From positions 28,436-92,435 of the forward strand of contig NZ_WOTA01000017.1 in the NCBI RefSeq assembly GCF_011516825.1: 64,000 nt of DNA, in the 5' to 3' direction. Origin of the DNA: Acetobacter oeni (lineage in GTDB: Bacteria; Pseudomonadota; Alphaproteobacteria; Acetobacterales; Acetobacteraceae). Below the pieces are notes generated by a model. It had not been told where the DNA came from, did not search any database, and was given only the letters and a program-made list of their open reading frames with translations. Shown here piece after piece: positions 17,903-26,230 of the stretch (its first letter is position 1; every line of letters begins with the position of its first letter). Position numbers and translations under genes: made by a program.

Positions 17903-19475
17903 GCAGGGCAGGGGCGTTGTGAAGGGCGGGGGCCGGAGGGGTTCGGGCCGGGTCGGGCTGTTCCTTGGGGGGGCGGCTGTGCTTTCCGGCTGTGCTGTTG
18001 GTCCTGACTTTCATCGTCCGGCTGCGCCGCGGACGCATTATGTTCAGGGAGGTGTGACGGCGGCCACCACCGATGTTCCGGCGGTGCCGCAGGGCGCGGC
18101 CCAGACGTTTACGGCGGGGGCTGACATTCCCGCCGACTGGTGGACGCTGTTTCATTATCCGGAGCTTGACCGGCTGGTCCGGCATGTTCTGGAGCGCAGT
18201 CCGACGCTGGAGGCGGCGACGAAAGCGCTTCTGGCCTCGCAGCAGGATAAGAAAGCCAGCGAGAGTGCGCTGTATCCGTCGGTCAGCGGCATGTATAATC
18301 CGGCGCGCTTCAAGACCTCGCGCGCCTATTCGAACGTGCCGCTGGCGGATAACTGGAATTATACGATCCACACGGCGCAGCTGAACATTTCCTATTCGCC
18401 GGATCTCTGGGGCGGGGTGCGGCGACAGGTGGAATCGGCAAAAGCGCAGCGGGATGCTCAGCGTTACCAGCTTGAGGCGACCTGGCTCACGCTCACCAGC
18501 TCGGCTGTCAACGCCGCTATTTCCTATGCCATGGTGCGGGAGCAGATCCGCACGACGCAGGAGATGATTGCCGCTCAGGAACGTATTCTGAATTCGACGA
18601 TTGCCCAGCAGGCGTTAGGCAACATGTCGGGCAATGATGTTGCGATGCAGCGCACGCTTCTGGCTCAGACCAGAGCGGGTCTGCCTGATCTCCGGCAGAC
18701 GCTTGCGACGCTGCATGACGAGATTGCGGCGCTGGCGAACGATATGCCGGACGCGCCGACGCCGGAGTTCGAGCTTGACCGGTTTCATCTGCCGGAGAAT
18801 CTGCCTGTCAGTCTGCCGGCGCAGCTGATCGATCAGCGGCCTGACATCCGCACGGCGCAGGAGTATTTCCATTCCGCCTGTGCGCTGGTGGGTGTTGCCG
18901 TTGCCAATCGTCTGCCGAATGTTCAGCTTGGCTTCTCTCCGGGGTTTGCGGCCGCGACCATCTCGCAGATGGCTGTGCCGGGTTATGGCCAGTGGACTCT
19001 GGGCGCGATGCTTACCCAGCCGCTGTTTGATGGTTTTCAGCTTCAGCATCAGGAAAAGGGCGCCCGTCTGCGTTACGATCAGGCGGCGGCGCAGTATCGC
19101 TCGACCATTGCGAGTGCGGTGCAGGATGTCGCGGACAGTCTCAATGCTGTTCACAACGATGCGGAGGCGCTGACCCAGGCCAGCGAAGCGGCTTCCCAGG
19201 CGGGCCGCACCGCGACCATTTCTCAGGTGGAAACGAAACTTGGCGCGCTCAGTCAGGTGGCGCTTCTGAATGTGCAGACGAGTTCGCTTCAGACGCGGCT
19301 CAGTCTGGTTGAAGCCCGTGCGGCGCGGCTTTCCGACACTGTTGGACTTTTCCAGTCTCTTGGGGGCGGGTGGTGGAACCGGACCGATGATCCGGCCAAT
19401 AGCCGTGCTGCCGGTGGTTCCGGAAAAGCGCCGGTGGCGGCTTCGTCTTCCCGCGTTATTGCAACGCATGGGTAG
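17895..19475 (+). CDS. Outer-membrane efflux lipoprotein, NodT/OprM family
   Basis: A 526-residue TolC-like outer-membrane factor completing the tripartite pump. The N-terminal signal ends in a lipobox (AAVLSGC) followed by AVGPDFHRP, typical of the NodT family, so the mature protein is lipid-anchored. Two repeats of the OEP domain follow, with the family's DWWTLF near the start, IDQRPDIRTAQ in the middle and LTQPLFDG at the second repeat. The ATG at 17895 has GGGAGA upstream and overlaps the pump gene by 8 bases. The C-terminal tail is Ser/Ala-rich. Confidence 0.9.
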   Translation: MTEQGRGVVKGGGRRGSGRVGLFLGGAAVLSGCAVGPDFHRPAAPRTHYVQGGVTAATTDVPAVPQGAAQTFTAGADIPADWWTLFHYPELDRLVRHVLERSPTLEAATKALLASQQDKKASESALYPSVSGMYNPARFKTSRAYSNVPLADNWNYTIHTAQLNISYSPDLWGGVRRQVESAKAQRDAQRYQLEATWLTLTSSAVNAAISYAMVREQIRTTQEMIAAQERILNSTIAQQALGNMSGNDVAMQRTLLAQTRAGLPDLRQTLATLHDEIAALANDMPDAPTPEFELDRFHLPENLPVSLPAQLIDQRPDIRTAQEYFHSACALVGVAVANRLPNVQLGFSPGFAAATISQMAVPGYGQWTLGAMLTQPLFDGFQLQHQEKGARLRYDQAAAQYRSTIASAVQDVADSLNAVHNDAEALTQASEAASQAGRTATISQVETKLGALSQVALLNVQTSSLQTRLSLVEARAARLSDTVGLFQSLGGGWWNRTDDPANSRAAGGSGKAPVAASSSRVIATHG

Positions 19476-19940
19476 CGGGCGGGGGTTTTCGGGGGCGGAC
19501 TGAATTTCGCGCGTGGTTGTTGCGCGGGCATCTGTCGTGCGAAATGTTCCGGCTGTGGCAGCGGTGTTCCGGAATCTGCCGCGCAGTGGCGGCTATGTCC
19601 TGGCTGGAATCTGCGGTGTCATGTCGGAGGCCTTGTTCGGTGGGGGTTCGAAAATGGGCTTTTCGGCGTCCGGGTTTACGGAAAGGCAGGTTTCCGTCCT
19701 CTGTCAGACTGGCATCCGGAGGCAGGTCGTTGCAGATCAGGTGACGTTTGGGGGGTGATCGCCGGTGTCGTGAGGCTGGCGGCCCTGCCCGGTCTTTCCC
19801 GGCTCGTGGTTTCCGGCGGATGAATGGTCGGGCCTGTGCCGGGGCATTGCCTCCCGTCGCTGTCTGTCGCAAATATTCCGCACCGGATCACAATTCACGG
19901 CCTCTGACCGGGGCTGCACAGCACACAGGAGGCCCGCTGC
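19476..19940. other. Intergenic region, no gene seen
   Basis: About 465 bases between the efflux operon and the reductase gene. Several frames are open by chance because of high GC, but none has a ribosome site with family similarity. AGGAGG at its right edge belongs to the reductase. No terminator with a U-tract was found behind the efflux operon. Confidence 0.3.
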
Positions 19941-20963
19941 ATGGCAGGCGAGACCATCATAACGGACGTTGCGATCATCGGCGCGGGGCCGACCGGTCTG
20001 TTCGCGGCTTTTGAATGCGGCATGCTGAAGCTGAGCAGCATTCTGATTGATGCGCTTGCCGATATTGGCGGCCAGTGTACTGCGCTCTATCCGGAAAAGC
20101 CGATTTACGACATTCCGGCGCTGCCTGCTGTTGAAGGTGCGCGTCTGATCGAAAATCTTGCTGAGCAGATTGAGCCGTTCAACATTCCTCGTCTTCTCGG
20201 CCGGCGGGTTGAGACGCTGGAGGGGCATCGGGGCGGCTTTACGCTCGGGACCGGCAAGGGTGACATCATTCATGCCAGGGCGGTGATTATCGCGGCGGGC
20301 GCCGGGGCTTTTGGTCCCAACCGGCCGCCGCTTGAGGGGCTTGAGGCTTATGAGGCCACGGGCGGTGTGCAGTATTACGTTCGTCGTCGGGCTGATTTCG
20401 CTGACAAGACACTTGTGATTGCGGGGGGCGGGGATTCGGCGCTTGACTGGGCGCTGTCTCTTCGCGAGGTCGCGCGGAAGATATATCTTGTGCATCGTCG
20501 CGATAAATTCCGCGCCGCGCCGGAGAGTCTTCGTCAGCTTGAAGAGGCGGTGGCGAAAGGTGAAATCGAGAAAATCACGCCTTATCAGCTGAAGTCGCTG
20601 AAAGGCGAGGAGGGGCGGCTTTCCGGGGTTGAACTGGCCACTCTGGATGGCGAGAGCCGCGTTCTGGATGCGGACCATCTGCTGGCTTTCTTCGGTCTGG
20701 CCACCGATCTCGGCCCTGTCGCGCAGTGGGGCATGGACCAGATCCGCTCCACGATTCCGGTTACGCCTTCCTCCTGTGAAACCAGTCTGCCGGGCGTGTT
20801 CGCCATTGGCGATGTTGCCACTTATCCGGGTAAGCTCAAGCTCATTCTTCAGGGGTTCAGCGAAGCTGCGATGGCGGTTCATGCGATCTATCCGATCGTT
20901 AACCCGGAGCAGGCTCTGCATTTCGAATACTCGACCAGCAAAGGTGTTCCGGACACGAAATGA
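19941..20963 (+). CDS. Ferredoxin/flavodoxin--NADP+ reductase (thioredoxin-reductase-like)
   Basis: A 340-residue flavoprotein of the thioredoxin-reductase-like FNR type (YumC/TrxR-like). The FAD motif IIGAGPTGLFAAFE lies near residue 10, the NADP motif VIAGGGDSALDWALSL near residue 155, and the C-terminal FAD contact is FAIGDVATYPGK. The redox CxxC of true thioredoxin reductase is missing, which supports ferredoxin or flavodoxin as partner. It moves electrons between NADPH and ferredoxin/flavodoxin in the cytoplasm. AGGAGG lies 8 bases before the ATG. The alanine racemase gene starts 50 bases downstream after a GC hairpin (GCGCCT 20971-20976 with AGGCGC 20985-20990). Confidence 0.9.
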   Translation: MAGETIITDVAIIGAGPTGLFAAFECGMLKLSSILIDALADIGGQCTALYPEKPIYDIPALPAVEGARLIENLAEQIEPFNIPRLLGRRVETLEGHRGGFTLGTGKGDIIHARAVIIAAGAGAFGPNRPPLEGLEAYEATGGVQYYVRRRADFADKTLVIAGGGDSALDWALSLREVARKIYLVHRRDKFRAAPESLRQLEEAVAKGEIEKITPYQLKSLKGEEGRLSGVELATLDGESRVLDADHLLAFFGLATDLGPVAQWGMDQIRSTIPVTPSSCETSLPGVFAIGDVATYPGKLKLILQGFSEAAMAVHAIYPIVNPEQALHFEYSTSKGVPDTK

Positions 20964-21013
20964 GCGGGTGGCGCCTGCGTCCGGAGGCGCTATACTCCGG
21001 CGCCTGAGAGTGG

Positions 21014-22171
21014 ATGCGGAGGCGGGGCGCGGAGATGGATGTGGCAGCACAATGGGCCGGTGGTGCCCTGACGATTGACCTCAGCGCCATTGCCGCCAAT
21101 TACCGCCTGCTTTCCGGCATTGTGGCACGGAACGGGGCGAAAACGGTCTGTGGCGCTGCCATTAAAGCGGATGCTTACGGGCTTGGCGCCGACCGGGTGG
21201 CTCCGGTTCTTGAGCGGGCCGGATGTCGTCATTTCTTTGTCGCGCATCTTTCTGAAGGTGCTTCGATCCGCGACACGATTTCCAGGGATATTCCTGTTTT
21301 TGTTCTGCATGGGCCGCCGCCGGGCACGTCCGGGGATCTGCTGGAAGCGGGTCTGACGCCTGTTCTGAACAGTCCGGAGCAGCTTGAGGAGTGGCGGGCG
21401 CTGGCGGCAAGGCGCGGGAAGGCGCTTCCGGCGGCGATTCAGCTTGATTCCGGCATGGCGCGTTTTGGTCTGACGGCGGAGACGCTCGAGGCGCTGGCTG
21501 ACGATTCCGACAGTTATGCCGGGATCGATCCTGTGCTGGTCATGAGCCATCTGGCCTGTGCCGACGTCCCCGGGCATCCTGCCAACAGGGACCAGCTTGT
21601 CGCTTTTCGCCGGCTCAGTGCCCTGCTGCCGCGGGCGCCCCGGAGTCTGGCCGCGTCTTCCGGTATTTTCCTTGGTTCTGACTGGTATTTCGATCTTGTT
21701 CGCCCCGGCGCCGCGCTCTACGGCATCAATCCCTGCCCTGGTCGGCCTGGCCCGATGAGGCCGGTTGTGCGTCTTCAGGCGCGGGTTATTCAGACGCGCA
21801 GCATTCCGGAAGGTCAGTCCGTGGGGTATGGCGCCCTGTTTACGGCTTCGCGTCCGACGCGGGTGGCTCTGCTGGGCATCGGGTATGGCGACGGGTTCCA
21901 TCGTTCTGCTTCCAGTCGGGGGCGGGCTGTTCTGCCTTCACATCCGGATGTCCGGCTTCCCATCATTGGCCGTGTTTCCATGGATTCGCTGGCTGTCGAT
22001 ATCACCGATCTTGGCGATATTCCGGTTCCGCCGGGCACGGCTCTGGATCTGATAGGGCCGCATAATACGCTCGAAGAGGCGGCAGAGGCTGCGGGCACGA
22101 TCGGGTATGAACTGCTGACGGATCTGGGGGGGCGCTATCACCGCAGCTATATCGATGTGGCAGCGGACTGA
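21014..22171 (+). CDS. alr: Alanine racemase
   Basis: A 385-residue PLP enzyme that interconverts L- and D-alanine for peptidoglycan. The PLP lysine is Lys51 in AAIKADAYGLG, and the second catalytic base is Tyr272 in SVGYGALF. The substrate-binding block GRVSMDSLAVDIT is also present. Two starts are possible, the ATG at 21014 or at 21035 (MDVAAQW); GGAGGCG lies upstream of the latter. It follows the reductase by 50 bases and may be cotranscribed. Its last 25 bases overlap the end of the convergent lipoprotein gene on the other strand. D-alanine can be consumed by the D-amino-acid dehydrogenase encoded at 34.4 kb. Confidence 0.93.
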   Translation: MRRRGAEMDVAAQWAGGALTIDLSAIAANYRLLSGIVARNGAKTVCGAAIKADAYGLGADRVAPVLERAGCRHFFVAHLSEGASIRDTISRDIPVFVLHGPPPGTSGDLLEAGLTPVLNSPEQLEEWRALAARRGKALPAAIQLDSGMARFGLTAETLEALADDSDSYAGIDPVLVMSHLACADVPGHPANRDQLVAFRRLSALLPRAPRSLAASSGIFLGSDWYFDLVRPGAALYGINPCPGRPGPMRPVVRLQARVIQTRSIPEGQSVGYGALFTASRPTRVALLGIGYGDGFHRSASSRGRAVLPSHPDVRLPIIGRVSMDSLAVDITDLGDIPVPPGTALDLIGPHNTLEEAAEAAGTIGYELLTDLGGRYHRSYIDVAAD

Positions 22172-22809
22172 GCGTTATTATCGGGGATGCTGGCGGGGTT
22201 CGGGGCCGGATTTGTATTCGTTCTGATCTGGTCGGATGTTTGCGGGATATTCTGGTATGGGGACTGTTCGGGGCCGGATTGCGTGAAGTCCGTTGGCGCC
22301 GGTCTTTGCAGGAGTGAATCCGTTCGGGACCGAAACTGACATTTCGGGTTGAGCGGCAGGCCGGCCTGTGCCCAGGCGTTGAGTGCGAGATTTCTGATTT
22401 CTTCAGTCAGGTCATTCTGTTTTTTGAGCATCCGCGCATAATGGCGTTCCTGGACATGGGCGATTTTTCTGTCATCCGTCCAGATGTCCATGGTGATGTG
22501 ATGGACAATCCTGTGCCGGTCGCCGCGCTCTGAAAGCACGAAAAGATAAGCAGAAAAAACTCTGCCATCCGGAGAGGGCGTGTCGGACAGGCAGGTCAGG
22601 GCACGCAGGGCCATGTCTTTTTCCCGGTCGAATGCGGAGACCGAGCCGAAAGTTTCCACCCTGAGTTTCATGAGCCCGGCCGGTGTTAAAACTGTGTCGG
22701 TCTGATCCTTTTGGTCTGGCAGGGGGGAGCAGCCGGACAGGCTCGCAAAACTGCAGATGAGCAGGCAGAGACTGAGAACCGGGCGTATTTTCAGGACATG
22801 TGGGCGCAC
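22147..22809 (-). CDS. Hypothetical lipoprotein
   Basis: A 220-residue protein with a lipoprotein signal: a hydrophobic stretch LSLCLLICSFASLSGC ends in the lipobox cysteine at about residue 27. The mature domain (about 40-165) has a mixed pattern with RVETFGSVSAFDREKDMAL and no family I recognise. The C-terminal 50 residues are Asn/Pro/Gln/Ser-rich and probably disordered. Translation appears to start at a GTG (22809) with AGAG upstream. The 3' end overlaps the alanine racemase gene by 25 bases on the opposite strand. Function unknown. Confidence 0.65.
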   Translation of the reverse strand: MRPHVLKIRPVLSLCLLICSFASLSGCSPLPDQKDQTDTVLTPAGLMKLRVETFGSVSAFDREKDMALRALTCLSDTPSPDGRVFSAYLFVLSERGDRHRIVHHITMDIWTDDRKIAHVQERHYARMLKKQNDLTEEIRNLALNAWAQAGLPLNPKCQFRSRTDSLLQRPAPTDFTQSGPEQSPYQNIPQTSDQIRTNTNPAPNPASIPDNNAQSAATSI

Positions 22810-23080
22810 AAAAAACTCTGTTGTTACGGGGGAGGATGAAAATCCGGCGTGTCCTGTCCCGTGGTCTTCGGGGTTTTGTTGTCCGGGGTTTTACCATCCG
22901 GCGGCGTGAATTCAAAAAGGGTAACACCGGGGGGCTGTTCGGGTTGTATGTCAGTGGGGGATTTAAGTGACTGGCTCGGGATTGCGCGTGGACGGAGTGG
23001 ATGTCCGGGATTTGAGGGGCTGTCAAAAAACTGAAAAAAACTCTTCCATTTCCTGGCGGAACCTGTGTAGCCTCGGTGTC

Positions 23081-23126
23081 AGGGCGGAGGGATAATCTCC
23101 CGTAAGTCTCTACTGAGAGCCGTCCT
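23081..23126 (+). promoter_or_regulatory. Candidate structured leader RNA upstream of the PQQ dehydrogenase
   Basis: A compact segment that can fold as a three-way junction. The closing stem is AGGGCGG (23081-23087) with CCGTCCT (23120-23126), one G-U pair included. It encloses hairpin GGGA/TCCC (23089-23092 with 23098-23101) and hairpin CTC/GAG (23108-23110 with 23115-23117). It sits just upstream of a leader ORF with a strong ribosome site and a terminator. I do not recognise a described riboswitch class in it. Confidence 0.4.
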
Positions 23127-23155
23127 GCTGTTAGTCCAGAGTATGGAGGTCCATC

Positions 23156-23290
23156 ATGTTTGACCCTGCTGCTCAGACCAGAAGGTCTCTGGTCAGACAC
23201 ACCCGAATAACCGGGACTACTGTAAAAAATGTTGCCTGTGGGAGCCCTGCCTTCGATGGCTGTCTGCATTCGGGGGTGCCTCCGCGATGA
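23156..23290 (+). CDS. Small leader ORF upstream of the PQQ dehydrogenase (44 aa)
   Basis: An ATG at 23156 preceded by GGAGG with 6-base spacing, the best ribosome site in the surrounding kilobase. It opens a 44-codon frame starting MFDPAAQTRRSLVRH and ending SGVPPR. The stop codon (23288-23290) falls inside the terminator hairpin at 23274-23310, an arrangement typical of attenuators. The peptide has no recognisable domain and no run of one amino acid that would point to a specific charged tRNA. It may be a regulatory leader peptide or a small protein; coding status is not proven. Confidence 0.4.
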   Translation: MFDPAAQTRRSLVRHTRITGTTVKNVACGSPAFDGCLHSGVPPR

Positions 23291-23310
23291 GGCTCTGACC
23301 CGGCTTTTTT
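23274..23310 (+). terminator. Intrinsic terminator in the gcd leader
   Basis: GGGT-GCCTC (23274-23282) pairs with GAGGC-(4-base bulge)-ACCC (23289-23301) around a 6-base loop, followed by GGC and six T residues (23305-23310). It lies about 240 bases before the dehydrogenase start and overlaps the end of the small leader ORF. Confidence 0.55.
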
Positions 23311-23550
23311 CTTTCTGAAAACTCCTGACGCATCACAGTCTTTTTCGAAAGGCTGTGATGTTTTTGTTTTCGGGCGGGAGATTGTGGGGATCGGAGTGGC
23401 AAAGTTTCGTGCGGTGTGGGGCCGGAAGCCGGCCTGGTGCGCGATGTGCGGGATTTTCTTTGTCCCGGCGGGCAACTTTACGACACAAATGTGGTTGATA
23501 CTCCAGGCGGGCTGACGCACCTGCATGAAAACAGGCCTGGAGAAAGCGTC

Positions 23551-25983
23551 TTGCTGCGATCGCGATCCGTACCTCTTTTATTGCGTATCACGGGTATTCT
23601 GCTGGGTTTTTATGGACTCGCCCTTGCTATGCCGGGATTCTGGCTCATCGGTCTGGGGGACAGTGGATATTATGCCGTCGCCGGGATGCTTATCCTGTGC
23701 AGTGGCGCTCTTATCGCTGCTGCCCGTCGTGCCGGCATCGTACTTTACGCCATTGTTCTGGCTGTCACGCTCCTGTGGGCGGTTTCCCGTGTCGGACTCG
23801 ATGGCTGGCGTCTGATTCCGCCGCTCGCTCTGCCGTCCGCCATTGGATTTTGGGTGTTCAGTCCCTGGATTGGCGGGCGGCTGATCGACAGGCAGGGGCA
23901 GAGTCGTGTCAATGTCTGTGTTGTAAGCGGTATTTCGGGCTGCGCCGCTCTTTTTGCTTTTATGTTTATCTGCGGGTGGACGATCACGGCTTCCCGCACC
24001 GTTCAGTATAATCCCTTTCCGCAGCAGCGGTTCACCGGTGATATCATCGACGGTGAATCGCTGGTGAATAACCAGTGGCGCATGACGGGAGGCACGTCTG
24101 CCGGAGACCGTTTCGGGACTGCCGCTCAGATCACACCGGAAAATGCACATATGCTGGGGAGAGCATGGGTTTTTCATACGGGTGATCTTCCGCGATCCGG
24201 TGAGAATGCCCGTGGGCGCGAGTTCAGCTTTGAGGCTACCCCGCTGAAGGTCGGGGATAATCTTGTTTTCTGCACGCCTCATCGCGACGTCGTGGCGCTG
24301 GATGCCACCACCGGAAAGCAGGTCTGGCGATACACGCCCGGCGGAAACTACGGACAGAATATCTATCAGGCTTGCCGGGGTGTTTCCTATTTCGAGGCGC
24401 CGGCGGGTGTGCCCTGTCCGCACCGGATCATTTCGACAGGCGCCGGTTCGCCGCCGACTCTTTTTGCGCTGGATGCCGATACCGGGCATCTCTGCGCCGC
24501 TTTTGGACATAACGGCACTGTTGATCTGAGCCAGGGCATGGGGATCATGCCCGCCGGATTTCATTTCATTACGTCACCGCCGATGGTTATGAACAGCCGC
24601 ATCATGCTCAGCGGCTGGGTTTATGACAATCAGACCGTTGATGAACCTTCCGGTGTCATCCGCGCTTTCGACGCTGTGACCGGCCAGCTTGTCTGGGGAT
24701 GGGACGTGGGGCACACGCCTGCGAACCGGCCGCTGAATCCCGGCGAGATTTTCACGCGTGGCACGCCAAATGGCTGGGGGGTTTATACCGCCGATCCGGC
24801 GCTGAACACGGTTTATGTACCCCTTGGGATTGCGACGCCCGATTATTACGGCGTTAAACGACGTTCCTTCGACGAGCAGTACGATACGTCTCTTGTCGCG
24901 ATTGACATCACCTCGGGCGAAGAGCGCTGGCATTTTCAGACCGTGCATCACGATCTTTGGGATTTCGATCTTCCCGTTGGGCCTTCGCTTGTCGATCTGC
25001 CCGATGCGGATGGACGGATGACACCGGTGCTGGTGCAGACGACCAAGCAGGGGGAGCTTTTCGTGCTTGATCGCCGGACCGGGAAACCTTTTTACCGTGT
25101 TGAGGAAAAGCCTGTTCCCGGCGGGACGATTCCCGAAGAGCGCTATTCTCCGACCCAGCCTTATTCGCCTGACATTCCGAACCTTCGTCGTGCCGATCCG
25201 ACAACGGACGATCTGTGGGGCGTCACGCCTTTCGATCAGATGGCGTGTCGTATCGCTTACAAAAAGATGAGCTTTCACGGGCTGTTTACGCCGCCAGGTC
25301 TTCAGGGGACTCTCGGGTTTCCGGCCTTTGACGGTGTTGATGACTGGTATGGCGCGACTATTGATCCCACGCGCGGGGTGCTCTACGTCAACACCACCTA
25401 CATTCCCTTTCGGATGCAGCTTGTTCCGCATGACAAAGCGCTGAAAGAAGGTCTGTTCAAACCGTGGAGCGGATGGAAACAGCCTTATCCGGAGCCGATT
25501 TTTACTGACAATCCGCAGCATGGTTTGCCCTATGCCGCGGTTATCGAGCCCTGGCTGGGTCTGTTTGGCGCGCCGTGCCTGGCACCGCCATGGGGGCGCA
25601 CGCAGGCCATCGACCTTGTTCATCATCGTATGATCTGGGAACGCGCGCTTGGCACCACGAAGAATGTCGGGCCGGCCAGTATGCTGCGTATGCCGGTCGG
25701 GTTGCCGACCGGGATTTTCAGTATGGGGGGTACTCTGACCACCGCGACCGGGCTTGTGTTCATGGGCGCCACCGCGGATCAGGGATTTCGCGTTCTCGAC
25801 GGTCGTAACGGCGCTGTTCTCTATGAGACCGAACTCGATGCCGGTGGCAATGCGACACCGATGACGTATATGGGCCGCGATGGTCGTCAGTATGTCGTGC
25901 TGGCCGTGGGTGGTCATGGTGGTCTCAAAACGCGCAATGGCGATGAAGTTGTGGCATTCGCTCTGCCTGCGCGGCGTGAGTAA
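23551..25983 (+). CDS. Membrane-bound PQQ-dependent dehydrogenase, glucose/quinate/shikimate family
   Basis: An 810-residue periplasm-facing quinoprotein close in length to membrane glucose dehydrogenases (about 800). The N-terminus holds five hydrophobic segments (about residues 8-145) for inner-membrane anchoring and ubiquinone reduction. The rest is the eight-bladed PQQ propeller with NQWRMTGGTSAGDRF, VHHDLWDFDLPVGPS, TKQGELFVLDRRTGKP and the C-terminal GGHGGLKTRNGD. It oxidises a sugar or polyol (glucose, quinate, shikimate or inositol are the known options) directly into the respiratory chain; the sequence alone does not decide the substrate. The start chosen is TTG 23551, behind GGAGA; the frame is open to 23416. 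The 740-base upstream region carries a structured leader and terminator. Confidence 0.88.
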   Translation: MLRSRSVPLLLRITGILLGFYGLALAMPGFWLIGLGDSGYYAVAGMLILCSGALIAAARRAGIVLYAIVLAVTLLWAVSRVGLDGWRLIPPLALPSAIGFWVFSPWIGGRLIDRQGQSRVNVCVVSGISGCAALFAFMFICGWTITASRTVQYNPFPQQRFTGDIIDGESLVNNQWRMTGGTSAGDRFGTAAQITPENAHMLGRAWVFHTGDLPRSGENARGREFSFEATPLKVGDNLVFCTPHRDVVALDATTGKQVWRYTPGGNYGQNIYQACRGVSYFEAPAGVPCPHRIISTGAGSPPTLFALDADTGHLCAAFGHNGTVDLSQGMGIMPAGFHFITSPPMVMNSRIMLSGWVYDNQTVDEPSGVIRAFDAVTGQLVWGWDVGHTPANRPLNPGEIFTRGTPNGWGVYTADPALNTVYVPLGIATPDYYGVKRRSFDEQYDTSLVAIDITSGEERWHFQTVHHDLWDFDLPVGPSLVDLPDADGRMTPVLVQTTKQGELFVLDRRTGKPFYRVEEKPVPGGTIPEERYSPTQPYSPDIPNLRRADPTTDDLWGVTPFDQMACRIAYKKMSFHGLFTPPGLQGTLGFPAFDGVDDWYGATIDPTRGVLYVNTTYIPFRMQLVPHDKALKEGLFKPWSGWKQPYPEPIFTDNPQHGLPYAAVIEPWLGLFGAPCLAPPWGRTQAIDLVHHRMIWERALGTTKNVGPASMLRMPVGLPTGIFSMGGTLTTATGLVFMGATADQGFRVLDGRNGAVLYETELDAGGNATPMTYMGRDGRQYVVLAVGGHGGLKTRNGDEVVAFALPARRE

Positions 25984-26230
25984 TGTGATCGGGCCGGTTA
26001 ATTATTGTTCTGTCGGATGAAAGGCGGGTATCATGCGGTGCCCTGTACTGTTTCCGGTATGGGGGAGCCGCGATGTGGAGGCGGCATCAGTCAGGGTCTC
26101 TCCATCTTTCGTGCCGGCGTTTTTTCGCATGATGTCGCGGCCCCGTTTCGCCTGATGGCGACCAGCATGCAGGATGATCCGAATGTCCGGTTTTTCAGTT
26201 TTCAGTTTTCGTATCCGGGCACGGCCCTGA

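Noticed and set aside
23081..23126. TPP or purine riboswitch
   Set aside because: It is a three-way junction in size, but the conserved core bases of those classes are missing.
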